64,000 bases of DNA from Nocardia nova (lineage in GTDB: Bacteria; Actinomycetota; Actinomycetes; Mycobacteriales; Mycobacteriaceae): assembly GCF_002933465.1 (NCBI RefSeq), contig NZ_PSZE01000013.1:101155-165154 (forward strand), written 5' to 3'. Shown one piece after another: positions 33,010 to 41,024 of this stretch; the first letter of the stretch is position 1; each line of letters starts with the position of its first letter. The notes below the pieces were generated by a model that ran no database searches, was not told where the DNA came from, and saw only the letters and a list, made by a program, of their open reading frames with translations. The translations under genes and the position numbers were made by a program.

Positions 33010-35151
33010 ATGCCGTTGGCACTGACCGACGACCACCTGGCCATAGCCGAGGCGGTCCGGTCCTTCCTCACCGACCAGAAGGCGCACGATCTCGCGCGCG
33101 CCTTCCTCGACGACCCGCAGACCGATGCGGCGGGGCTGTGGAAACAGCTGTCCGGCCTGGGCTGGCTCGGGCTGCATCTGCCGAGCGAATTCGGCGGCGA
33201 TGATTACGGCTTGCCCGAATTGGCGGTCGTTGCGGAGGAACTCGGCGCGGTGGTGGCACCGGTCCCGTTCATCGCGACGGTCGTCACCTCCAGTGTGCTC
33301 GCCGCATCCGGCGCGGAGGCCGCCAAGAAGGCGCTGTTGCCCGGTTTCGCAGACGGCTCGCGGTCAGCCGGCCTCGGGCTGCGCGGGTCGCTGGTCGCCG
33401 ACGACTCGGGGACGCTGAGCGGGGACGCCGGATATGTCGTCGGCGCGGGCGCGGCGACGCTGCTCGCGTTGCGCGTCGGAGACAGCATCGCTCTGGTGCG
33501 GACGGACGCCGACGGAGTCGGCTCGAAGGCAGTCGACGCCCTCGATCCCACCCTGCAGATCCACGCCGTGACACTGCGCGAGGTCACCCCGGAGGCGGTT
33601 CTGCACGGCGCGGCCGCGGCGGCCGCCCGGATCGCTCGCATTCTCGGCGCCGCGGAGGCCGCGGGCGGTGCCCGGTCGACCCTCGAACACGCACTCGGTT
33701 ATGCGAAGGTACGCGAGCAGTTCGGCCGTACCATCGGCTCCTTCCAAGCGGTCAAACACCATCTGGCGAATATGCTGGCTGGTTCCGAACTCGCAACCGC
33801 TACGGCCTGGGACGCGGCGCGGGCCGGCGCGCACGGCGAACAGGGGACGCTCACCGCAGAGGTCGCGGGGGCGATCGCCTACGACGAATACGTTCGGAAT
33901 GCGGAGAAGAGCCTTCAGATTCACGGCGGCATCGGTTTTACCTGGGAGCACGACTGCCATCTGTATCTGCGTCGCGCGCAAAGCATCCGGGCGCTCTACG
34001 GCGCGGTGGACGCCGCATTGGACGAGGTCTACGCGCTCGCCGTCGCCGGAGTGCGCCGCGAGTACGCCGTCGATCTGCCGCCGGAGGCCGACGTGTTCCG
34101 CAGCGCGGCAGCCGCGTTCGTCACCGAACTGAACGCCGCGCCGGAGTCCGAGCGACGCCGGATGCTGGTCGACTCCGGTTATCTGATGCCGCACTGGCGC
34201 AAGCCTTTCGGCCGTGAGGCCGGCCCGATCGAACAGCTCGTCATCGACGAGGAGTTCGCGGAGGTGGACATGCCGAATCTGGGCATCGGCGCCTGGGTGA
34301 CGCTGACCCTGAGTCAGCACGGCACGCCCGAGCAGATCGAGCGGTGGATCCGGGCTAGCTTGCTCGGCGAATTGGTGTGGTGCCAGTTGTTCTCCGAACC
34401 CGGTGCGGGTTCGGACGCCGCCGCGGTGAGCACCCGGGGCGTGCGGGTCGACGGCGGCTGGCGGGTCACCGGGCAGAAGGTGTGGACCTCGAACGCGCAG
34501 AACTGCAATCGCGGTCTGGCCACCATCCGGACCGACCGGAACGCACCCAAGCACAAGGGAATCACGGCCGTGGTGATCGACCTCGGGGCGCCCGGTGTGC
34601 AGGTCCGCCCGCTGCGGGAGATCACCGGGGACGCGGTGTTCAACGAGGTGTTCTTCGACGATGTCTTCGTGCCCGACTCCGACGTCGTCGGCGAGGTGAA
34701 CAACGGATGGACCGTCGCACGGGCGACCCTCGGCAACGAGCGCGTCTCCATCGGCGGCATGTCGCACGGCCGGACCCCCTTCGATCTGATCGACCTGGTC
34801 CACATCGCCGGCGACGAGCTCGCCGCCAAGCGCGAGGTGGCGGGCCTGCTCGCCATGGAGCAGGCCTTGCAGGTGCTGAATCTGCGGCATGTCGCCCGTG
34901 CCGTCACGGGCGCGGCACCGGGTCCGGAGGGCAGCGTGACCAAGATGCTGTCGGCCGAGCATTTACAGCACACCGCCGAGGCGGGCATGCGGCTCGCGGG
35001 TGAGGCCGCGGTGGTCGGGCAGCTTCCCGAGGTGAGTCGCGACTACTTGTTCGGGCGGGCGCACACCATCGCGGGTGGTACCTCCGAGATCAATCGCAAC
35101 GTGATCGCCGAGCGGCTGCTGGGACTGCCCCGGGAACAGATCGCCCGCTGA
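33010..35151 (+). CDS. Fused two-domain acyl-CoA dehydrogenase (FadE22/FadE34-like layout)
   Basis: 713 aa. Residues 1-350 are a small-subunit-like domain (EQFGRTIGSFQAVKHH, QIHGGIGFTWEHDCH) and residues 355-713 a catalytic-type domain (VWCQLFSEPGAGSDAA, VTGQKVWTSNAQN, PKHKGITAVVIDLG, AGGTSEINRNVIAERLLGL). It thus joins in one chain the two subunit types seen separately at 4094 and 7577. Mycobacterial FadE22 and FadE34 have the same length and order and act on bulky side-chain acyl-CoAs; that is family knowledge, not proof of substrate. CTAGGAGAT precedes the ATG. Second gene of an operon with the SDR, ending at the hairpin at 35172. Confidence 0.9.
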   Translation: MPLALTDDHLAIAEAVRSFLTDQKAHDLARAFLDDPQTDAAGLWKQLSGLGWLGLHLPSEFGGDDYGLPELAVVAEELGAVVAPVPFIATVVTSSVLAASGAEAAKKALLPGFADGSRSAGLGLRGSLVADDSGTLSGDAGYVVGAGAATLLALRVGDSIALVRTDADGVGSKAVDALDPTLQIHAVTLREVTPEAVLHGAAAAAARIARILGAAEAAGGARSTLEHALGYAKVREQFGRTIGSFQAVKHHLANMLAGSELATATAWDAARAGAHGEQGTLTAEVAGAIAYDEYVRNAEKSLQIHGGIGFTWEHDCHLYLRRAQSIRALYGAVDAALDEVYALAVAGVRREYAVDLPPEADVFRSAAAAFVTELNAAPESERRRMLVDSGYLMPHWRKPFGREAGPIEQLVIDEEFAEVDMPNLGIGAWVTLTLSQHGTPEQIERWIRASLLGELVWCQLFSEPGAGSDAAAVSTRGVRVDGGWRVTGQKVWTSNAQNCNRGLATIRTDRNAPKHKGITAVVIDLGAPGVQVRPLREITGDAVFNEVFFDDVFVPDSDVVGEVNNGWTVARATLGNERVSIGGMSHGRTPFDLIDLVHIAGDELAAKREVAGLLAMEQALQVLNLRHVARAVTGAAPGPEGSVTKMLSAEHLQHTAEAGMRLAGEAAVVGQLPEVSRDYLFGRAHTIAGGTSEINRNVIAERLLGLPREQIAR

Positions 35152-35171
35152 TCCCTGCTGCGATAAACCAG

Positions 35172-35199
35172 GGCCCCCACGTCATTCGATGCGGGGGCC
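35172..35199 (+). terminator. Hairpin after the fused FadE gene
   Basis: GGCCCCC (35172-35178) pairs with GGGGGCC (35193-35199), 20 bp beyond the stop codon. Confidence 0.5.
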
Positions 35200-35249
35200 T
35201 CGGTCGCGAATGCCGGCCTCTGTCGCGGGCGCAGCCGATTCACAACAAG

Positions 35250-35264
35250 TATTACCTAGTTATA
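35250..35264. promoter_or_regulatory. Candidate operator, shared dyad (site 9)
   Basis: TATTACCTAGTTATA, ending 10 bp before the TesB start codon. The AT-rich stretch probably also contains the -10 element, so the transcript may be nearly leaderless. Confidence 0.45.
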
Positions 35265-35274
35265 TACTTAACAG

Positions 35275-36168
35275 ATGTCCACCACTTTGGAGACCGGTGT
35301 AGTCGACCCCACCGACGGCCGGCGTCCACCACTCGGGCGCATCCTCGAACTCGAGGAAGTCGACACCGACCTCTACCTCGGCCGCTCCTACAATGACGCC
35401 GCACTGCGCATCTACGGCGGCCAGGCCGTCGCACAGGCTCTCATCGCCGTGGGCCGGACGGTGCCGGCGCAGCGCCGCGCCCATTCACTGCACGGCCATT
35501 TCATCCACCCCGGCAATCCGCAGGCACCGGTGTTCTACCACGTCGAAAGAGTCCGCGACGGTGGAAGTTTCACGACTCGATCGGTGCGAGCCACCCAGGG
35601 CGGGACGACGATTTTTGTGCTGACCGCCTCTTTCCAGCGACCCGAACAGGGGTTCTCACACCAGGCTCTGGAGACCACCGCACCGGCGCCCGAGGAGCTG
35701 CCGGCGTTCGAGGACTCGATCGACCCGGCCGAGGCCACCTGGTTGCCACAGTTGCGAGCGAACGTCGCGGTCGACTTCCGATTCCCGGAGGAGTATCCGC
35801 GAATCGCCAACGCGCGGGGCGAATCCCGGCCGCCACGCCAGCGCGCCTGGGTCCGCACCGGCGCGCGACTCGCCGACGACCCGCTGATCCAGGCGGCGGG
35901 CTTCGCCTACACCTCGGATCTATTCCTGCTGTCGTCGGCCCTCCCGCCGCATGCCGTCACCATCGACGAGCCCGGCATGCAACTCGCCAGCCTCGACCAT
36001 TCCGTCTGGTTCCACCAGGACTTCCGCGCCGACGAATGGCACCTCTACGAGCAGGAAGGAATCTGGACCGGAGGTGGCCGCGGACTCGCCCGCGGCCACC
36101 TCTACGACCGCGACGGCGTCCTGGTGGCCAGCACGATGCAAGAAGGACTGCTGCGACTGCGAAAATAG
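35275..36168 (+). CDS. tesB: Acyl-CoA thioesterase II (TesB family)
   Basis: 297 aa, usual length for TesB. Double-hotdog signatures: YNDAALRIYGGQAVAQAL in the first domain, HGHFIHPGNPQAPVFYHVE with the strand motif after it, and in the second domain SLDHSVWFHQDFRADEWHLY and GGRGLARGHLYDRDG. It hydrolyses acyl-CoAs to free acid and CoA, possibly to free CoA when intermediates pile up. ATG at 35275 follows directly after an operator-like dyad, with no clear ribosome site. Single-gene transcript, convergent with the crotonase at 36196. Confidence 0.9.
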   Translation: MSTTLETGVVDPTDGRRPPLGRILELEEVDTDLYLGRSYNDAALRIYGGQAVAQALIAVGRTVPAQRRAHSLHGHFIHPGNPQAPVFYHVERVRDGGSFTTRSVRATQGGTTIFVLTASFQRPEQGFSHQALETTAPAPEELPAFEDSIDPAEATWLPQLRANVAVDFRFPEEYPRIANARGESRPPRQRAWVRTGARLADDPLIQAAGFAYTSDLFLLSSALPPHAVTIDEPGMQLASLDHSVWFHQDFRADEWHLYEQEGIWTGGGRGLARGHLYDRDGVLVASTMQEGLLRLRK

Positions 36169-36195
36169 CCCACGGGCAGCAGATACCCGAGATTC

Positions 36196-37008
36196 TCAGC
36201 CGCGCTGCGCGTTCCGGTTCTGCGCACGCCCGCGGTCGATCACGGCATCGCGGCGTTCGGCCACCGCGGACGGATCGAACTTCACCATCCAGGCCCGCGA
36301 TGTCGCATCCTCGACGGCCAGCGCGGGATCGAGGAGATGGGCTTCAGCGCGCCGGTACGACTCGAGCAGGGTCCGGACGCCGTTCTGGTCGTTGCCGACC
36401 ACCGAGACCGCCACTTCCATTGCCGTCGCCAGCAGCTGGTCGTGCGCGACCACCTCGGTCACCAGGCCCACGCGCAGTGCGGTGGCGGCATCGACGAAGT
36501 CGCCCGACAGGCTCATCCGGCGAGCGAAGCCGCGCCCGACCGCGGCGGGCAGCCGGGAGGTCAGACCCCAGCCGGGCAGCACTCCGACGCGGGCGTGCGT
36601 GTCGGCGAACCGGGCGCGCTCGGAGGCGATGAGGAAGTCGCAGGCCAGCGCCAACTCCAAGCCGCCGGTGATGGCCGCGCCGTTGATCGCCCCGATCACC
36701 GGCTTCGACAGCGGGCGCCACGGATGGCCGACGGGAATCTCCGAGGTAGCGATCCGGGCGGCATTGTCGCCCGTTGCCCCCAGCTCACGCAGATCCAGCC
36801 CCGCACAGAACGCCGGATCGGCGCCGGTCAGGATGACCACGTCCACCCGGTCGTCGCTGTCCGCCGCGGCGAGTTCGCGTCGCAATGCCTCGATCAGAGG
36901 ACTGGTCAACGCGTTTCGCGCGGCCGGGCGATGCAGCGTAAGGATGCGGACCCCGCCGCGCTGTTCGGTGAGCAGCATCGGCCCCTTCGGCATTTCGGCG
37001 CTGGTCAT
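36196..37008 (-). CDS. Enoyl-CoA hydratase/isomerase family protein (EchA), lacking standard Glu pair
   Basis: 270 aa crotonase. Oxyanion-hole segments are DPAFCAGLDLREL (near 67) and NGAAITGGLELALACD (near 110). The region where hydratases carry the first catalytic Glu reads ADTHARVGVLPGWGL, and the second Glu position reads RGFARRMSLSG, so both acidic residues of classic hydratases are missing. This pattern recurs in several mycobacterial EchA proteins whose reaction is not settled. GAGGAG precedes the ATG. It is divergent from a second crotonase at 37136, with the dyad at 37064 in the gap. Confidence 0.87.
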   Translation of the reverse strand: MTSAEMPKGPMLLTEQRGGVRILTLHRPAARNALTSPLIEALRRELAAADSDDRVDVVILTGADPAFCAGLDLRELGATGDNAARIATSEIPVGHPWRPLSKPVIGAINGAAITGGLELALACDFLIASERARFADTHARVGVLPGWGLTSRLPAAVGRGFARRMSLSGDFVDAATALRVGLVTEVVAHDQLLATAMEVAVSVVGNDQNGVRTLLESYRRAEAHLLDPALAVEDATSRAWMVKFDPSAVAERRDAVIDRGRAQNRNAQRG

Positions 37009-37063
37009 TGTGCACTCCTCATCGAGTTTGCGGCCGGATTCCCGCCACCATGCTACGCGACTT

Positions 37064-37079
37064 GTTAATCTAGGTTATC
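37064..37079. promoter_or_regulatory. Candidate operator, shared dyad (site 10)
   Basis: GTTAATCTAGGTTATC, with one extra base in the spacer, between the divergent crotonase genes. Confidence 0.4.
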
Positions 37080-37135
37080 TATCTATGCGGGGCCCGTCGC
37101 CTCCTATAGCACTCACGCTCTGGCGAGGAGAATCA

Positions 37136-37885
37136 ATGAGCGTAACGATCGACAGATCCGAACACGCCGCTATAGTCACCCTGCGCTGGCCGGAGCGCCG
37201 AAATGCCCTCGGGCCGCAGGAAGCCGAAGATGTCGCGGAGGCGATCGCCGAGGCGGCCGGCTCCGGCGCCGCGGCTCTGGTACTCACCGGCGACCAGGCG
37301 TTTTGCGCGGGCGGCGACCTGCCCGCCATTCTGTCGGCGATCGACGGCGCGGCCCCCGCAGACGTCGAAGCAATCGTCTACAACCGCTTCCAGGCACTTG
37401 CCCGAGCGCTGCGCGAATGCCGCATACCCACAGTCGCCGCGGTGAACGGCGCCGCCATCGGGCTGGGACTCGATCTCGCCCTGTGGTGTGATCGGCGATT
37501 CGTGGCGCCATCGGCGCGCTTGGGCCAGGGATGGGCCCGGATGGGACTGATACCCGGAACCGGCGGAGCCGCACTGCTCGAGCGGCTCACACCCGGCTTG
37601 CTGTGGAAGCTGCTGGGCAGTGGCGGGGAGCTCACCGTCGACGACGCCGCCGCGTACGGCATCGCGGATGTCGTCGCGGATCCCGTCGCCGCCGCGGTCG
37701 AGTACGCGGCAGCACTCTCGCGCGTGGGTTCGCAGGCCCTGGCAGGGTATGTAGCGCTCGCCAGGACCGGGTTACCAGACGACGCTTACCTGCACGAATG
37801 CGCCCGGCGCCAATCACGCCTACTCACATCGGCCGATTTCGCCCGCCGCGTGCAGCAGTCCGGGCTCACCACCAGGACGGCGTAA
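37136..37885 (+). CDS. Crotonase-family protein (enoyl-CoA hydratase/isomerase-like), atypical active site
   Basis: 249 aa, starting at ATG 37136 after CGAGGAGAA. The oxyanion-hole segment GDQAFCAGGDLPAI lies at about 56-69 and NGAAIGLGLDLALWCD at about 101-116. The usual G-PE motif with the first Glu reads GQGWARMGLIPG and the second Glu position carries LLWKLLG, so neither hydratase glutamate is conserved. It may be an isomerase, hydrolase or C-C bond-cleaving crotonase. The same reading frame stays open far upstream, but only the portion from 37136 is coding. Divergent from the crotonase at 36196. Confidence 0.85.
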   Translation: MSVTIDRSEHAAIVTLRWPERRNALGPQEAEDVAEAIAEAAGSGAAALVLTGDQAFCAGGDLPAILSAIDGAAPADVEAIVYNRFQALARALRECRIPTVAAVNGAAIGLGLDLALWCDRRFVAPSARLGQGWARMGLIPGTGGAALLERLTPGLLWKLLGSGGELTVDDAAAYGIADVVADPVAAAVEYAAALSRVGSQALAGYVALARTGLPDDAYLHECARRQSRLLTSADFARRVQQSGLTTRTA

Positions 37886-37957
37886 GCGCACGCGGGGCGC
37901 AAACTTTCCGGGGCTAGCGTTCCGGCACCTGGGTATGGCCACACACTGACAGTGATA

Positions 37958-37972
37958 ACTTACTAAGTACAC
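37958..37972. promoter_or_regulatory. Candidate operator, shared dyad (site 11)
   Basis: ACTTACTAAGTACAC, sharing the core CTTACTAAGT with site 2 at 9608. It is 81 bp upstream of the DUF2889 start. Confidence 0.45.
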
Positions 37973-38053
37973 CTCGTGCTCCAGGCGCGAATTTGCCTCG
38001 CCGGCCTCGTGCAGCGAGCCGGCGCACGAACGATTCGAAGGAGGCCCGTTTTG

Positions 38054-39067
38054 GTGGTCGAGATACCGTTCGGCCTCGTCGCCAGGGGCCCGGCCGAGGC
38101 CACTCCCCCACGCCGGCCCGGTTCGGTGCGACGCACGTCGAGCATCGATATGCACTGGCCCGCCGGACCCGGGACCCAGCTCCGCCTGCTCGGGCGCGCA
38201 CGAGATCTGTCGACCCCCAGCGACGGCGGCGACCCGGTGGTACTGCGCGAGGACACCATGCGCGTGGGCGTCAACTCCGCGACCCGCACCATCGAGGACA
38301 TCGAGGCAACCCCGGCGCGCGCGAACCTGGCACAGCTGATCGGCGCGCGCGGCGGCGGCAATTCCCGCGCCGTGCTCGCCGAGGCGCTCGCCGACGAGGC
38401 CGCGGCCGGAACTCCGCTGTATCTGCTGCTGGACGATATCGCGGGCGCCTCGCTCATCGCCGGGTTCGCCTATTCCCGATGGATCGACCGCGACGTGCTC
38501 ATGCAGCAGATCAGCGCCGTGCCGGTCCGCAATATGACCGGGGTCTGCACGGGATTCCAGCCCGGTTCCGGCGCCCTGATGCCCGACGGCTCCTCCAGAT
38601 GGAATCACCAGGTCCAGCCCGTGCAACCGCTTCCCCGTCCCGGGGATCCGATGAGTTGGCATGCGCTGGAAGAGATCACGGCGATGGCGATGCGCCGGGC
38701 ACGCCGCATCGATGTGCACGTCGGGGACGTGATCACCATCGATTCGATGTTCCAGGACAGTTCGACCGTGCCGACCGGCGGCCGCGTCGCGGTGCACGAG
38801 TATCGCCTGACCGCCACCGCGGATCCGACCACCGGAGAGGTGCTCACCATCGACGCCGATCCCCGCGTGCTGCCCTATGACGAGTGTCCCCTCGCCTCTC
38901 GCAATGTCGAAAAGATGCTCGGCACACCGCTTTCCGCGCTGCGTACCGTCGTACTGGAGAAGCTCGCCGGGACCGAGGGCTGCACCCATCTCAACGACGC
39001 GATACGTGCGCTCGCGGAGGTCCCCACCCTGGTCCGTGCCCTGCACGAAGACACCGAGCGCCGCTGA
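38054..39067 (+). CDS. DUF2889-domain protein, unknown function
   Basis: 337 aa from the chosen GTG 38054, which has AAGGAGG ten bases upstream; TTG 38051 is an equally spaced alternative, and a longer frame back to 37976 lacks a ribosome site. The C-terminal half is recognisable as DUF2889: RRIDVHVGDVITIDSMFQDS, then TIDADPRVLPYDECPLA and GTEGCTHLNDAIRALAEV with conserved Cys/His that could hold a metal or cofactor. Such genes often lie in actinobacterial and proteobacterial CoA-ester catabolic clusters, but no reaction is established. Single gene, with the dyad at 37958 in its promoter, convergent with the TetR gene at 39113. Confidence 0.82.
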   Translation: MVEIPFGLVARGPAEATPPRRPGSVRRTSSIDMHWPAGPGTQLRLLGRARDLSTPSDGGDPVVLREDTMRVGVNSATRTIEDIEATPARANLAQLIGARGGGNSRAVLAEALADEAAAGTPLYLLLDDIAGASLIAGFAYSRWIDRDVLMQQISAVPVRNMTGVCTGFQPGSGALMPDGSSRWNHQVQPVQPLPRPGDPMSWHALEEITAMAMRRARRIDVHVGDVITIDSMFQDSSTVPTGGRVAVHEYRLTATADPTTGEVLTIDADPRVLPYDECPLASRNVEKMLGTPLSALRTVVLEKLAGTEGCTHLNDAIRALAEVPTLVRALHEDTERR

Positions 39068-39112
39068 ACCCCGCGGCCACGACGGTCCGAACCCGGCGGA
39101 AACCTCTGCGGC

Positions 39113-39763
39113 TCAGTCGATTCCGATCCCGCCCAGACAGAAGCGCAGCAACTGCTCACGATCGGCCGGCGTCGGCACAGTGCCGCTGTCGTGATAGCGC
39201 GAGGTCATCCCCAGAACCAACGTCTGCACGAACAGCGCGGCACGCTGATGATCGGCCACCCCCGCGTCAGCCAAAATCGTCTCGAGAAGACCCAGGATCC
39301 GCACGAAGCCGACGGGTTCGATCTCACTCTCCCGCCGGGCGACCTGCCCGACGTTCCACAGAATCACCGCACTGAGTTCCGACAAGTGGGCATCCTCGAT
39401 CTGCGCCAGCACACCATCGATCCAGGCCCGAATTCGATCATGCGCGCCCGAACACTTCGACACCTGGTGTTCGAGGTAACTGTGCAGAGTCAGCAGTCCC
39501 TGCTCGTAGGTCGCCACGATGGCGTCGTCGCGACTGCGGAAGTGGCGGTAGAAGGCCTGATTCGTCACCCCCGCCGCACGCACGATCTCAGCGACCGTGG
39601 GCACCTCGGTCCGCCCTTTACCGAGCATGACCTCCTGCGTCGATCGGATCAGTGTCCTGACTTCTTCGTCGTAGCGCGCCTGCCTGGCGGGATTGACGAC
39701 CCGACGCAGGTGACGACCACCGGATACCACCGATTCGGCAACGTCGGAACTACCGTCAGTCAC
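39113..39763 (-). CDS. TetR/AcrR-family transcriptional regulator
   Basis: 216 aa from GTG 39763, which has AGGAG nine bases upstream; the frame is open to 39892 without a ribosome site. The helix-turn-helix at about 35-80 reads VPTVAEIVRAAGVTNQAFYRHFRSRDD, a typical TetR motif. The C-terminal domain is helical. Between it and the next TetR gene lies the palindrome TTGGAA-N6-TTCCAA at 39793-39810, close to its start and probably its own operator. Divergent from the TetR at 39912; convergent with the DUF2889 gene. Ligand and target outside itself unknown. Confidence 0.85.
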   Translation of the reverse strand: MTDGSSDVAESVVSGGRHLRRVVNPARQARYDEEVRTLIRSTQEVMLGKGRTEVPTVAEIVRAAGVTNQAFYRHFRSRDDAIVATYEQGLLTLHSYLEHQVSKCSGAHDRIRAWIDGVLAQIEDAHLSELSAVILWNVGQVARRESEIEPVGFVRILGLLETILADAGVADHQRAALFVQTLVLGMTSRYHDSGTVPTPADREQLLRFCLGGIGID

Positions 39764-39792
39764 GAGCCCACTCCTGATTTCAGAACCGCAGT

Positions 39793-39810
39793 TTGGAAAT
39801 GGGGTTCCAA
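39793..39810. promoter_or_regulatory. Candidate operator of the TetR gene at 39113
   Basis: Palindrome TTGGAA-ATGGGG-TTCCAA, 30 bp upstream of that gene's start codon. No other copy was noticed in the window. Confidence 0.5.
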
Positions 39811-39885
39811 CTTTAGCATCGACACAGAGGGGGCGGCGGGCTGCGACCGGGCGAAAGGAGGCGACAGACTTCCTCGGGCCGCATA

Positions 39886-39911
39886 CTGACACTCTTGACT
39901 AGAATTGTCAG
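39886..39911. promoter_or_regulatory. Operator-like palindrome, copy 1 (TetR promoter)
   Basis: CTGACA-N14-TGTCAG, ending at the base before the GTG of the TetR gene at 39912. The same pattern with the same spacing recurs at 40483-40508. Confidence 0.65.
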
Positions 39912-40502
39912 GTGCCCGAACTCGATGAAATGCGACGCGACCGTGTCCTGTGTGCGGTCGTCGGCTGCTTCGCGCGCTACGGCTATCGGCGCACCTCGAT
40001 GGACCTGCTGGCCCAGGCGGCCGACATGTCGCGTCCCGCCCTGTACCAGTACTTCCGCAACAAGGAGGAGATCTTTCGCAGCGGCGTCGAATGGGCCCTG
40101 GGGCGCACGGCAATTCAAGCCGAACACGCTGCCGGCTCCGATGCTGCCGTGGAGCAGCGGGTGCGTGACATTCTCGACGCGCTCCTCGACCTCTATGGAG
40201 GCAGTTCCGTGACCGGCGGGCACTTCCATGAACTGCTCGCCGAGGTCTACTCCCGTACGGCGGATCTGTGGGCGGCGTTCGAGGGGCGGATGCTCGCGGC
40301 GCTGCGTGACGTCTTGGATCCGGTGTCAGGGGATTCGCCCGTGATGCCGGTGGGAGACGTGGCAGCGGTGCTGTTCTACGGAGTCAAAGGTCTCGGACTC
40401 GAGTCTCGGCCCATGCGAACACGGGTCGAACACGCGCACCAACTCGCGACGCTCGTGCTGCGCGGGTACTCCTCCGTTCAAACTGACAAAATAGATCTAT
40501 AA
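39912..40502 (+). CDS. TetR/AcrR-family regulator of the DUF4334/alcohol dehydrogenase operon
   Basis: 196 aa. The N-terminal domain at about 8-55 reads RVLCAVVGCFARYGYRRTSM, then LLAQAADMSRPALYQYFRNKEE, a clear TetR helix-turn-helix. GTG 39912 follows immediately after an operator-like palindrome and lacks a ribosome site, so the message may be leaderless. An identical-architecture palindrome covers its stop codon and precedes the DUF4334 gene 31 nt downstream. This strongly suggests that it represses both itself and the two genes after it. Ligand unknown, possibly the alcohol or aldehyde handled by the dehydrogenase. Confidence 0.88.
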   Translation: MPELDEMRRDRVLCAVVGCFARYGYRRTSMDLLAQAADMSRPALYQYFRNKEEIFRSGVEWALGRTAIQAEHAAGSDAAVEQRVRDILDALLDLYGGSSVTGGHFHELLAEVYSRTADLWAAFEGRMLAALRDVLDPVSGDSPVMPVGDVAAVLFYGVKGLGLESRPMRTRVEHAHQLATLVLRGYSSVQTDKIDL

Positions 40503-40508
40503 TGTCAG
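40483..40508. promoter_or_regulatory. Operator-like palindrome, copy 2 (DUF4334/ADH promoter)
   Basis: CTGACA-N14-TGTCAG with AGATCT in the centre, overlapping the last codons of the TetR gene and lying 25 bp before the DUF4334 start. Confidence 0.65.
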
Positions 40509-40532
40509 CAGGACCACGCAAAGGAGTACACG

Positions 40533-41021
40533 ATGAACATCACCGAGGCACGCACCCGCTTCTCGGAGCTGCGAGCAGGCGGGGGCGCGGCATCCTCGCA
40601 AGAGCTCGACGAGATCTGGTCGGCGCTCGACACGGTGCGCCCGGAGCAGATCCTCGGGCAGTGGAAGGGTGACGAGTTCGACAACGGCCACCCGATGTGC
40701 GGAAAGCTGGGGCCCGCCGGGTGGTACGGCAAGACCTTCGCCGCGATCAAAGATGCCAAGCCGCTCGTCATGCGTGACAAGAACGGTGAGCTCTACTCCG
40801 CGACCGAGCTCGGCAATGGCGAGGCCAGCCTCTGGATGGTCGAGTTCCGCGGTGAGGTGACCGCGACGATGGTCTACGACGGGCGTCCGATCTTCGACCA
40901 CTTCAAGCGGGTCGACGAGAACACGCTGATGGGCTGCATGAACGGCAAGGATCTGCCCGGCGAGACCTTCGGTTTCACCGAAGATGGCCCGATGTACTAC
41001 TTCCTGCTCGAGCGGGCCTGA
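40533..41021 (+). CDS. GXWXG/DUF4334-domain protein
   Basis: 162 aa. The N-terminal GXWXG domain shows ILGQWKGDEFDNGHP at about 40-54; the DUF4334 domain at about 105-160 shows MVYDGRPIFDHFKRVDENTLMG. AAAGGAG precedes the ATG. It is followed after 3 nt by an alcohol dehydrogenase gene and preceded by its presumed TetR regulator. The family is common in actinobacteria beside dehydrogenases, with no established reaction; the compact strand-rich fold suggests a small-ligand binding or lipocalin-like role (inference). Confidence 0.85.
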   Translation: MNITEARTRFSELRAGGGAASSQELDEIWSALDTVRPEQILGQWKGDEFDNGHPMCGKLGPAGWYGKTFAAIKDAKPLVMRDKNGELYSATELGNGEASLWMVEFRGEVTATMVYDGRPIFDHFKRVDENTLMGCMNGKDLPGETFGFTEDGPMYYFLLERA

Positions 41022-41024
41022 GCC

